Source of the DNA: Flavobacterium psychrophilum
GTDB lineage: Bacteria > Bacteroidota > Bacteroidia > Flavobacteriales > Flavobacteriaceae
Direction of reading: 5' to 3'
Assembly: GCA_022730285.1 (NCBI GenBank)
Contig: DZCQ01000011.1
Coordinates: forward strand, 1-64,000
Length of the DNA: 64,000 bases
Part shown: piece by piece, positions 18,144 to 26,418 of the stretch
Position numbering within the stretch: the stretch's first letter is position 1
Layout: each line of letters opens with the position of its first letter
Translations under genes and position numbers: made by a program
Notes under the pieces: generated by a model
Databases searched by the model: none
Told to the model about the DNA's origin: nothing
Seen by the model: only the letters and a program-made list of their open reading frames with translations

Positions 18144-18899
18144 CTAATACGTTATTTGTACTTTTGAGCAAGCACTAAAATCAAAGTCCTTGCTAGCTCC
18201 ATCTATCGGTTTTCCAGCTTCTACTTTTTTAGCAGCAACGGTAATATAATAATTTGTTCCTGTAACCAAATCGTTCGTTGGTCGCATCCAGCCAGTACTT
18301 CCATCAATATTAATAGTATAAGTTGTAGCGTTTTCGGGTAGTTTTCCAATTTTAAACAATGGTTTTGTTCCATCAATATTTAATTCTGTTAATTTTACAC
18401 AAATCAAATCTGCATTTGGAACAGCCGTCCAGTCTAGTTTTATTTTAGCAGGTGTTATTGCTGTAGTAGCAATTCTAGTAACTGTGATAGGTATTGGTAA
18501 CGACAAGTCATTATCAACAAGAACATCAGTCATTGTTTTGGTGTATCCATCAGCAAATTTCAACTGAAAAGTGTAAGTTCCCATTGGTGGTTTTGTTCTA
18601 GAAAGAGTTCCTTTCCCATTCAAATTTCCTGGGCCTGCCCAAGTTTGTTCAATATTAAAAGTAGTATTGTTAGGGTCTGTTACTGTACATCCAGTTGCAT
18701 TAATTGTATTTCCGCCAGCCATAAATACAGGGACATATTTATCTGCTCCATTCATAGATGTTTTTTTTAATATTACATCTACATAAGCATCTTCGTGAGT
18801 GTCTGTAGGAAGTGTAATATCATCGTCTGAACAAGAGGTAAATGCAGTAATGGCTGTTGTTAAAAAAACAATTGCTAAAAATTTTATTCTATTTTCCAT
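18144..18899 (-). CDS. Lipoprotein linked to a TonB-dependent receptor
   Basis: The 251-residue protein has a lipoprotein signal peptide ending in the lipobox TSC (Cys23), then an acidic SDDD tether. The rest is beta-rich, with a fibronectin type III-like segment around residues 145-230. I do not recognise a specific family. It is the last gene of a three-gene operon, 18 bases after the TonB receptor gene, so it is probably the receptor's surface or periplasmic partner. Copper or another ligand is inferred only from the neighbours. Confidence 0.78.
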   Translation of the reverse strand: MENRIKFLAIVFLTTAITAFTSCSDDDITLPTDTHEDAYVDVILKKTSMNGADKYVPVFMAGGNTINATGCTVTDPNNTTFNIEQTWAGPGNLNGKGTLSRTKPPMGTYTFQLKFADGYTKTMTDVLVDNDLSLPIPITVTRIATTAITPAKIKLDWTAVPNADLICVKLTELNIDGTKPLFKIGKLPENATTYTINIDGSTGWMRPTNDLVTGTNYYITVAAKKVEAGKPIDGASKDFDFSACSKVQITY

Positions 18900-18917
18900 T
18901 TTATTAAAAATTTATTA

Positions 18918-21014
18918 TTAAAAATTATATTTGGCAAAAAAGCTAAAGTTTCTGCCTGGTTCGTGAATTCTGTAGCCATTATTAAAGTCCGCATTTTTGA
19001 AAGCAAAATTCAAATGTGAATAATAGGCTTCGTTAAAAATATTTAAAACCGAACCTCCTAATGTAAGGCTTTTTATAGGTTTATAGCCTAATCTTAAATC
19101 AAAAACTTTGTATCCTGGAGTTGCTGTTTCTGCAAAACTAGGAGCAAAATCATTTTGTTGAGCAACAATTTCAGTACGGAAACTTATCCAATATGCTGGT
19201 TTTTCAAACTTTAACTCATTTCTAATTGCCATTGGGAATACTTGAGCCAACGGTTCTTTTAAAGTTAAGTTTCGTGCTTTTGTATAAGAAATATTAGTAT
19301 TAAAAGATAAACTCTCTATAATTTTATAATTAAGATAAACTTCTCCTCCATACTGATACGCATTTACATTATAAAATTGTTTTGGTGCCGTTGGTACCAT
19401 TCCTCCACAACCACCACCAGCCGTTAAAGATGGTCTTAATATTCCTGTTATATAATTGTCCATATAAGAAAAGAATATACTAGCACCAATATTTAAATTG
19501 GTATTTTTTTTAGATACGGATAGTTCTGTTTGATAATTAACCTCAGGTTTAAGATTTGGATTTCCTATGTATTGACGAGAATCGGAACCTATCTCAAAAC
19601 GATAAATGTAGCGTTCTATCATAGATGGTGTTCTAACACCTTTTCCAAAAGACAATTGTGTATTCCAGTTATTTTTATTAAATTTTAACCCAACATGTCC
19701 CGCAAAAGTAATGTCTGTTTTGTCTGATACGATGCCATATATTGCAAAAAATCCTGGATCTGGACTTGCAATTTTTGCGGTTACATAATCAACCCTTGCA
19801 CCTACTGTTGCAGCAAGATAATCACTAAATGAATAATTAAATTCTGTAAAAACACCAAAATCATTTATGGTTGCATCTTGCCATACTTCAGATGTGTTAG
19901 TTGTAGGATTTGTAAATGGCACACCTGTTGCAGGGTTTACATTAGCAGTAACTGATTTTTTTCCTTCTCTAAAAATATAATCTAAATCGGCGCCATAAAA
20001 TGCTTTTAATTTTTTGGTTGGCTGATGTTCTATCTCAAAACGACCTCCATAAGAAGTAGAAGTAACAGGAGTTCTAGCATCTGTAGCTGGATAATTTGGT
20101 CTTGGGCTATCTAATTCGAAACCATTTGTCATTAAATGATCTACAAATGTATAATAGGATTTAAAAGAAATATTCTTAATTTTTTCAGAAACAAATTTCC
20201 ATTTATAATCTAATCCTAGACTATAGCTATCATCATAAGGAGAATCCATTGGCAAACCGGTATGAATAATTTGACTGCCAAATTTTTGTCTCCAATCCAA
20301 TCTAACGGTTTGGTTTTCGGTAAGATTGTATCCCGCTTTTGCAGAATAACTCTTAGTTATAAACCCAGAAGGTGTGATTACTCCATTGCCATCTTTGTAA
20401 TTTCCGTAGTCTCTATACTCACCATTTAAGGTAAGATTGAATTTATTTTGAACAAATTGCAACTCGGCTCTAGAGGCACTATTATTACCATTGCTTTCAT
20501 ATCCACTTTGTATTTCACCAAAAACGCCATTTGTATTAGGAATTAATGGGGTAGTAACCATGTTTACAATTCCTCCAAAGGTTTGTCCAAATCTGGTAGT
20601 AAAAGGCCCTGTTACAACTTCTATTTTGCGAACTTCTTCAGGGATAATGTGTGCGGTAATAGGATCCATTCTGTTGGGACAAGCATGTACATACTTTCCT
20701 CCTGCATCAAACTTCACATTCATTTGTTCGTACTTAAACGCTCTAAGTGATGGCTCTGCAGCAATAGCACTTCGTTTTTGAATACTAAATCCTGGTATAT
20801 CTTTAAACAAATCGGTAGCTGTTCTTGGCTGGCTATTTTTTTTTGCTTCATCTATGGCTATTACGGAATGTGAAATGGCATTTAGCCCGTCCGTTTTTAG
20901 AAGAATTTCGTCTAATATTATAGGTTTACTGTTTGCAATCGTGTCTTTTTCTTGTGCAAAAGAATTTGATGCAAAACAAAGTAAAGCTATAATGAAACTA
21001 ATTTTTATTTTCAT
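18918..21014 (-). CDS. TonB-dependent outer-membrane receptor, OprC/NosA-like copper receptor
   Basis: The 698-residue protein has a signal peptide (cleavage near ASNSFA|QE), a plug domain (TATDLFKDIPGFSIQKR ... IEVVTGPFTTRFGQTFGGIVNM) and a 22-strand-type barrel ending in an aromatic residue (FFAKYNF). The plug contains HACPNRMDP with Cys112 and Met116. This CxxxM element in a CPNRMDP context is, to my knowledge, characteristic of OprC/NosA copper receptors. TonB-driven copper uptake is therefore the best guess. The neighbours (a CNGKC protein and a lipoprotein) support metal handling. Confidence 0.9.
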   Translation of the reverse strand: MKIKISFIIALLCFASNSFAQEKDTIANSKPIILDEILLKTDGLNAISHSVIAIDEAKKNSQPRTATDLFKDIPGFSIQKRSAIAAEPSLRAFKYEQMNVKFDAGGKYVHACPNRMDPITAHIIPEEVRKIEVVTGPFTTRFGQTFGGIVNMVTTPLIPNTNGVFGEIQSGYESNGNNSASRAELQFVQNKFNLTLNGEYRDYGNYKDGNGVITPSGFITKSYSAKAGYNLTENQTVRLDWRQKFGSQIIHTGLPMDSPYDDSYSLGLDYKWKFVSEKIKNISFKSYYTFVDHLMTNGFELDSPRPNYPATDARTPVTSTSYGGRFEIEHQPTKKLKAFYGADLDYIFREGKKSVTANVNPATGVPFTNPTTNTSEVWQDATINDFGVFTEFNYSFSDYLAATVGARVDYVTAKIASPDPGFFAIYGIVSDKTDITFAGHVGLKFNKNNWNTQLSFGKGVRTPSMIERYIYRFEIGSDSRQYIGNPNLKPEVNYQTELSVSKKNTNLNIGASIFFSYMDNYITGILRPSLTAGGGCGGMVPTAPKQFYNVNAYQYGGEVYLNYKIIESLSFNTNISYTKARNLTLKEPLAQVFPMAIRNELKFEKPAYWISFRTEIVAQQNDFAPSFAETATPGYKVFDLRLGYKPIKSLTLGGSVLNIFNEAYYSHLNFAFKNADFNNGYRIHEPGRNFSFFAKYNF

Positions 21015-21158
21015 TGCTTTATATTAATTCTAATTTTTGGAATATCTCATAATAAAAACAGTCTTTTTTGCTGTAATTTAATAAGATGTGAATTTTTAGC
21101 AATAATAAAGACTTTGCCACAAATAATGTAACAATTTATTTATTTGCTAAATGGAATT

Positions 21159-21536
21159 TTAGACTATAAAGGTAGGTGGATGAAAATATTTTTGGACAAT
21201 AGTATAAAAATACAAGTTAGTATAGGTATTTTTAACATTATTAGAGAAAGTAAAAAGAAACTTATTTGGAAGTAAATTAGAACTTTCTGTTAAAAATAGT
21301 GTTTCAAAAATTTGCTTTACACTATTTTTTTTATCGGTATTCATTGGATTTTCTGTTTCAGAAGCTTTAGCAAGTTCTTTTACTAAATAACATTTTCCAT
21401 TACAACCAATTATAGTATTATTTCTATTCACACAGAGTTCTGTTTTAATAAACTCATAGTTAATTGCATAATCCAAAAGTGGAAATACAGGCTTTAAAAG
21501 CAAAGAGAATAATATTATAAATACAAGTTGTTTCAC
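21159..21536 (-). CDS. Small exported or membrane-anchored CNGKC protein
   Basis: The 125-residue protein starts at GTG, with a hydrophobic N-terminus (QLVFIILFSLLLKPVFPLL). Three cysteines follow in ELCVNRNNTIIGCNGKCYL, then a variable region and a C-terminal FHPP. I recall similar short C...CNGKC proteins beside metal-related receptor genes in Flavobacteriia but know no assigned function. The cysteines could bind copper. It is the first gene of the operon with the copper-type TonB receptor. TAACTTTG (21542-21549, minus strand) is a possible -7 element only 5 bases before the start, so the mRNA may be nearly leaderless. Confidence 0.75.
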   Translation of the reverse strand: MKQLVFIILFSLLLKPVFPLLDYAINYEFIKTELCVNRNNTIIGCNGKCYLVKELAKASETENPMNTDKKNSVKQIFETLFLTESSNLLPNKFLFTFSNNVKNTYTNLYFYTIVQKYFHPPTFIV

Positions 21537-21756
21537 AAAATCAAAGTTACTATTTTTTTTAATAATAAAAATATTTTTTTTAGGACAAACTGATACTTTA
21601 ATACTTAAAATCTGAGTTCGATTATTAATACAAGCTAACTAATTGTCTTTCAGTCTATCAAATTTAATTGAAGATTTTTTTGGTAAGAATTGATATGCAA
21701 TAATTCCAGCAATTAGATTACACCTAATATTTATTGCTGAACGATGTCCTGAGTGT

Positions 21757-22527
21757 TCAACTTAGCAAATATCGCTTAATTCTATGATAAACAGCATTTT
21801 TATATTATCTTAGTAAAATGAAAGAACTAGACAACATAAAAGAATTATTTCATGGATTACCTGCTTTTGCACAGGAATCTATCTTAGATGAATTGCTTCA
21901 GGAATATGAAGTTAGTGGACAAGTACTTGATTTAGCTTACGAAAATATTGCTGCTGAAAGACATAAAAAGCCATGTCCTTATTGCAAAAGCAAAAAGGTT
22001 TTGAAAAGAGATTCTGATTTTAAGCGAAATGTAAACGAAGAAGTAACTGTTATCCAAGTAGTAACAGCTGTTGAACGTGGTGGAGAAACATTTTTAAAAG
22101 CCGTAGAAACTAAAAGATTGACTACAGAAGAAATCACTAAAGCTTTTGATGGAAGACTTTCAGATGAGGCAACACTAATAACAGATGCACATCCTTCATA
22201 CAAATCTTTTGCAAAAGAAAATCCTTTGCTTATTCACAAAACCTTTATTGCCAAAAACCACGTAAGTAAAACAGATAAAAAAGTTCATGTTCAAACAGTA
22301 AATCATACACATAGAGAATTAAAAGATTTTTTGAGACAATTCAACGGAGTAAGTTCTAAATATCTTCAAAATTATTTAAATCTATTTGCTTATGCTGACA
22401 AATTAAGGGAATCAAAACACACAATTAAGCAGTGACTCGTTGGTGCATTGTTAGTCGACAACGCATACGAACTATATTTACAGTTTTGCAAAAATGCTGT
22501 TAATATTAGAATATAGCGATATAGTTT
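21757..22527 (+). mobile_element. Internally deleted IS1595-family insertion sequence
   Basis: The transposase relic is bracketed by imperfect inverted repeats. The segment starting ATCGCT at 21771-21801 matches the reverse complement of 22490-22520 at 26 of 31 positions without gaps, including ten identical bases, ACAGCATTTT. The outer tips (21757-21770 and 22521-22527) are only partly alike, so the exact ends are uncertain. I could not identify a convincing target duplication. Confidence 0.7.
21818..22435 (+). pseudogene. IS1595-family transposase with internal deletion
   Basis: The 205-codon frame starts with the family's N-terminal helical region and half a zinc ribbon (CPYCKSKKVLKR). 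It then jumps directly into the DDE core (VTVIQVVTAVERGG ... ITDAHPSYKSFAKENP ... NHTHRELKDFLRQFNGVSSKYLQNYLNLFAY). Family members are usually about 280-320 residues. The second half of the zinc ribbon, the HTH and the first catalytic Asp are missing, while the frame stays open. The deletion is therefore in-frame, but the enzyme should be inactive. The element might be mobilised in trans by an intact relative. Confidence 0.8.
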
Positions 22528-22553
22528 AAAGATTATTATATTTGCTCAAAAAA

Positions 22554-22598
22554 ATGTACATTTCAATTTTTGATTATGTACATTTCAATTTTTCGATT
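22554..22598. repeat. Two-copy tandem repeat of about 22 bp
   Basis: The unit ATGTACATTTCAATTTTTGATT (22554-22575) is repeated immediately (22576-22598) with one extra base. It lies between the IS element and tRNA-Asn. No function is evident. Confidence 0.75.
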
Positions 22599-22612
22599 AT
22601 AATTAATAATCG
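22594..22612. repeat. Perfect short inverted repeat
   Basis: CGATTAT-AATTA-ATAATCG is a perfect 7-bp inverted repeat with a 5-base spacer at the end of the tandem repeat. It is AT-rich and lacks a T-tail, so it is not an obvious terminator. Confidence 0.55.
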
Positions 22613-22675
22613 AACTTAGGTAGTTACATTTTGAGACATTAACACTAGTTGTATGTAAATTGTATGCAACTAAAC

Positions 22676-22710
22676 AAAAAAGACACTTATGCAATTAAGC
22701 GTAAGTGTCT
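22676..22710 (-). terminator. Terminator of tRNA-Asn
   Basis: On the minus strand AGACACTTA pairs with TAAGTGTCT (22681-22689 and 22702-22710) and is followed by five T residues. It lies 13 bases after the tRNA 3' end. Confidence 0.75.
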
Positions 22711-22722
22711 GATTTAAAGTAG

Positions 22723-22796
22723 CTCCCTCTCTTGGGCTCGAACCAAGGACCCTCTGATTAACAGTCAGATGCTCTAACCAACTGAGCTAAGAAGGA
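22723..22796 (-). tRNA. tRNA-Asn (anticodon GTT)
   Basis: The minus strand folds as a standard tRNA: acceptor TCCTTCT/AGAGGGA with one T-G pair, D-arm AGCTCAGTTGGTTAGAGC, anticodon stem-loop CTGACTGTTAATCAG giving anticodon GTT, and T-arm TTGGTTCGAGCCCAA. The discriminator is G (22723) and CCA is not encoded. Codons AAC/AAU are read. Confidence 0.97.
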
Positions 22797-22892
22797 AACT
22801 GTATGTTTGCTATTCAAAAAAGAATCTTATTTTGTTTAGCGAGTGCAAATATAAGAACATTTTTTATTTATACAAAATAAAAAAACATTTTT

Positions 22893-24227
22893 TTATAAAA
22901 AATTCTTAGCAATTATTTCATAAATATCCTTTCCAAAGGTTAAAGCCATTAAACTCAACAAGATAATCATTCCTGCGGTTTGTACTTTTTCGGCAGCTTT
23001 TATGCTTAATGTTTTTCCGGTAATCATTTCTGCAATTGTAAATATAGCATGACCACCATCTAACCCTGGTATTGGTAATAAATTCATAAATGCTAGCCCT
23101 ATAGAAAACATAGCTGTAAATCCCCAAATAAATTCCCAGTCCCATTGTTTAGGTAATTTCTGAGTGATACCAATTGGACTTTTCACTTGTTTATAAGCTT
23201 CTGTTTTGGGTCTTAATATTAATTTAAACTGCTTTATATTATACACAAATTGAGTGTACGATTCTTTTACTGCTGCTGGTATCGCATTTATCAAGCTCAT
23301 TTTATTAACAACTAGATAATCTTTGGCATCTTCAAATTTAGGCTGAAAGCCTAATTTACCTTCTTTATTTACCTTTGCATTTAAAACCAGCTCCTTAGAA
23401 GACCTAATCACTGTTAGTTTAATAGAATCATTTTTTTCTTCATTTAATATAGATGCAAACTGATCAAAATATTTTATCTTTTCTTTATTTATCGCAATAA
23501 TTTTATCCCCTTTTTCTAATTTTGCTTGCATCGCATTGCTTTTTGGCAACACAGAATCCACATAAATCTCTGTTATTCTTGGCATTGCAAATTCTTTTCC
23601 TTCGGTGGCTAATATTTTGCCTTTTTGCCCATCTGTTAAAAAGAGAGTTTTTTCATGACTATCTCTTTCCACTACTACTTTATCGCCAAGTAGCACATCA
23701 ATAATCATTCTATTAAATTTAGGCTGAAATTCGCCATCAACACTTATTATTTTATCCCCATTTTTAAACCCTGCATTAATTGCTGCTTCTCCAAAAACCA
23801 ATCCGTTTTCTTGAATTTTTTCGGTAGAAGCATATTTTTGTCCATAAGTACTATACATTACTGTATAAATAAACCATGCTAATAGAATATTAACAGTTAT
23901 CCCTCCAAGCATAATAATTAATCTTTGCCATGCTGGTTTAGAACGAAATTCCCATGGTTGTGCAGGTGCATTTAACTGTTCTGTATCCATAGATTCATCT
24001 ATCATACCAGAAAGCTTAACATATCCTCCTATTGGCAGCCACCCTATTCCCCATTCGGTATCTTTAATTTTTTTCTTAAATAAAGAAAATCCTACATCCA
24101 TAAAAAGATAAAATTTTTCTACTCGCACTTTAAACATTCGTGCAGTTGCATAGTGTCCAAATTCGTGCAGGATTACAAGTATTGAAAGTATAAATAAAAT
24201 CTGTGCAATTTGAATTAATAGTCCCAT
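22893..24227 (-). CDS. rseP: Site-2 intramembrane zinc protease RseP
   Basis: Start chosen at the ATG at 24227 (MGLLIQIAQI); a longer frame to 24275 has no family support. The 444-residue inner-membrane protease has HEFGH at residues 21-25 in the first transmembrane helix, PDZ-like periplasmic segments (GLVFGEAAINAGFKNGDKIISV and KLEKGDKIIAINKEKI), and the second active-site motif LPIPGLDGGH near the C-terminus. It cleaves transmembrane anti-sigma factors and signal-peptide remnants. Its single-gene position beside tRNA-Asn gives no information about substrates. Confidence 0.95.
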   Translation of the reverse strand: MGLLIQIAQILFILSILVILHEFGHYATARMFKVRVEKFYLFMDVGFSLFKKKIKDTEWGIGWLPIGGYVKLSGMIDESMDTEQLNAPAQPWEFRSKPAWQRLIIMLGGITVNILLAWFIYTVMYSTYGQKYASTEKIQENGLVFGEAAINAGFKNGDKIISVDGEFQPKFNRMIIDVLLGDKVVVERDSHEKTLFLTDGQKGKILATEGKEFAMPRITEIYVDSVLPKSNAMQAKLEKGDKIIAINKEKIKYFDQFASILNEEKNDSIKLTVIRSSKELVLNAKVNKEGKLGFQPKFEDAKDYLVVNKMSLINAIPAAVKESYTQFVYNIKQFKLILRPKTEAYKQVKSPIGITQKLPKQWDWEFIWGFTAMFSIGLAFMNLLPIPGLDGGHAIFTIAEMITGKTLSIKAAEKVQTAGMIILLSLMALTFGKDIYEIIAKNFL

Positions 24228-24305
24228 TTTTAAATTTTGAATATTTATATAAAAAGACAAAAGTAAGGTTTTCACCTTACTTTTTTTAAAAAATGTAGTG
24301 TGATA

Positions 24306-26258
24306 TTATTTTTTTATGAATTTTTTATGAAAAAGTCCTTCGGAAGTATCAAAATACACGGAATATATGCCAGATGAGATGCTTGAAATGTTTATTTCTT
24401 TTGCATTAGTTTCTAAAACATTTTGTCCAAGAGTATTATAAAAGATTATTTTATTTAAGGTAATCATCGAAGGAAGTGCAATATTTAATAGCGAAGAGGA
24501 AGGGTTAGGGTACATTTGAAGACTATTTTCATAAGAAAAATTTGAAATTCCTAAAGTTGCAGTGCTATTTTTAGATATAATATTTTTGTTAGGATCAAAC
24601 TGCACGCCTGTAACAACAAAAGGGACAGAAACAATATAACTTTGACCATTTATAGTATTGTCCAACACTACATCTAAAACTTCACCAGTATTAGAACCGG
24701 TTAAACGAACTGGAACTGGCATTTCAAAATAAGAAACATACCCTGTTTGTGCAGGATTTGTAATAGATTGCGTCTGATTAATTTGTATTGTAGCCTCTCC
24801 AGCACCTGAATTATAGGCATTAATATTGTAAATAGGATATCCTTCATTGTACACCCAATCGTTAAAAAATTCTTGCAAAGAACTTCCATATACTGCCTCT
24901 AAATGAGTTTGAAATTGAGGGGTAACAGCGTATGCGTATGCCAAAGAAGTATCCGAAAGATAGTTACGAAGTCCTTGAAAAAAAGGAGCGTCTCCTAACT
25001 TAAATCGAAGCATATTAGTAACCATAGACCCTTTATTATATGTTAATCTATAATCAAAAATTCTACCTACATTCGATAATTGATCTTCATACAAATATAA
25101 ATTACCCGTTGTGGAAGATGTAATACTATTAATTTTTGAACTCTTCCAACTTACAAAACTTGTTGCTCCATCAAAATTTTCGACAACGCAACCAGACATA
25201 TATTCTGTTATTCCTTCGTTTAACCAAATATCTTTCCAGGAACCACAAGTTATTTTATCCCCAAACCACTGATGTGCCATTTCATGAGCAATTAATCCCC
25301 TACTCCAACTATTCATAAAAGAAACAGTACTATGCTCCATTCCTCCATTTAACCCAGCTCTAGCATGACCATATTTTTCATTTCGGTAAGGATAAGCACC
25401 TATTTTTGTTTCATAAAAATTAATAATATTTGGTGTTACAGCTAAACTTGCAGAGGCAGACGATGCTTCTTCTGGATACAAATAATTAATTATAGGGAAA
25501 TTAGGGCTATCGCTTGTACCTAAGCCTCCTTGCTGATTAAAAATTTGATAATTTGTTACCGCTATTGCTACTAAATAAGCAGGAATTGGATATCCGTGAT
25601 GAAAATGAGTAATTGCATTCGAACCAACAATTGTCCTGCTCTGTTCTAAACCATTAGCAACACTTTTGTAAGTAGATGGAGCAGTGATATACACATCTAT
25701 TGAACTAATTTTATCGTTTAAATCCTGCTTGCAAGGCCACCAATCTCTAGCGCCGTATGGTTCCGAAAGTGTCCATAATACCGGAGTTGCAGCATGGGTT
25801 CCAATAGAAAATGCCTCTTCGTTTGTAGATGGAGCTCCATTATATACAATTTCTACCGTAGCAGCATTTCCTGTATTTAAAATTGTAGGCAAATTTATAA
25901 CTAGTTCATGTGTATTACTATAGGTGTAAGACAAGTCAATACCGTCTTTTTTGACAGAATTAATGGTAAAAGGACTTGGAGATTTTTTATAAAAATCAAA
26001 AGTCACCGTATTCATATTAGAAAGTGCTGTAAAGGTTGTGGTAACTTTTCCAGCTATATTATAAACCGCTGGATCTACCGTAAACTCTAGTTTTTGATAT
26101 GTAATATCATAATTCTGTGTATTTATGTTTACCGGTAAATTTATATGTTTTGATGCCGATTTCATTTCTGCTTCTATCATCCGTTCATAATCAAGAGGCA
26201 CATTTTGTGCAAATATGATAGAACTAAAAAAAATAAAATAAAGAGTAATTTTTTTCAT
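24306..26258 (-). CDS. Secreted M1-family aminopeptidase with T9SS sorting domain
   Basis: The 650-residue protein has a signal peptide (MKKITLYFIFFSSIIFAQ), an M1 N-terminal beta domain, the GGMEH exopeptidase motif (residues 305-309) and the zinc motif HEMAH (325-329) with the third ligand Glu348 in WLNEGITEY. A C-terminal T9SS type A domain (MYPNPSSSLLNI ... SSISSGIYSVYF) sends it across the outer membrane. It lacks the large C-terminal helical domain of PepN. It should release N-terminal residues from extracellular peptides. It is a single gene with a terminator ahead of the TPR gene region. Confidence 0.95.
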   Translation of the reverse strand: MKKITLYFIFFSSIIFAQNVPLDYERMIEAEMKSASKHINLPVNINTQNYDITYQKLEFTVDPAVYNIAGKVTTTFTALSNMNTVTFDFYKKSPSPFTINSVKKDGIDLSYTYSNTHELVINLPTILNTGNAATVEIVYNGAPSTNEEAFSIGTHAATPVLWTLSEPYGARDWWPCKQDLNDKISSIDVYITAPSTYKSVANGLEQSRTIVGSNAITHFHHGYPIPAYLVAIAVTNYQIFNQQGGLGTSDSPNFPIINYLYPEEASSASASLAVTPNIINFYETKIGAYPYRNEKYGHARAGLNGGMEHSTVSFMNSWSRGLIAHEMAHQWFGDKITCGSWKDIWLNEGITEYMSGCVVENFDGATSFVSWKSSKINSITSSTTGNLYLYEDQLSNVGRIFDYRLTYNKGSMVTNMLRFKLGDAPFFQGLRNYLSDTSLAYAYAVTPQFQTHLEAVYGSSLQEFFNDWVYNEGYPIYNINAYNSGAGEATIQINQTQSITNPAQTGYVSYFEMPVPVRLTGSNTGEVLDVVLDNTINGQSYIVSVPFVVTGVQFDPNKNIISKNSTATLGISNFSYENSLQMYPNPSSSLLNIALPSMITLNKIIFYNTLGQNVLETNAKEINISSISSGIYSVYFDTSEGLFHKKFIKK

Positions 26259-26360
26259 AACTTAGTAGGTTTAAGTACAAATATAAGACTTTTAAAATGT
26301 TATAATTATTAATTACTGTTAAAAATAAAACGGATACAAATTAGAAAATGTAATATCCTA

Positions 26361-26393
26361 AAAAAACCGCCTCATAAACGAGACGGTTTTTTT
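26361..26393. terminator. Hairpin terminator between TPR and aminopeptidase genes
   Basis: Arms AAAAAACCGCCTC and GAGACGGTTTTTT (26361-26373, 26380-26392) pair with one mismatch and end in a T-run. It terminates the minus-strand TPR/TonB cluster. Confidence 0.78.
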
Positions 26394-26418
26394 ATGACAA
26401 ATAGAAGTAAAAGGAATC

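Noticed and set aside
22554..22612. Tandem and inverted repeats next to tRNA-Asn as a possible attachment site
   Set aside because: No copy of the tRNA 3' end or integrase gene is present, and the repeats do not match the tRNA.
24228..24275. Longer N-terminus for RseP
   Set aside because: The family begins a few residues before the first helix; the upstream 16 codons look like leader DNA.
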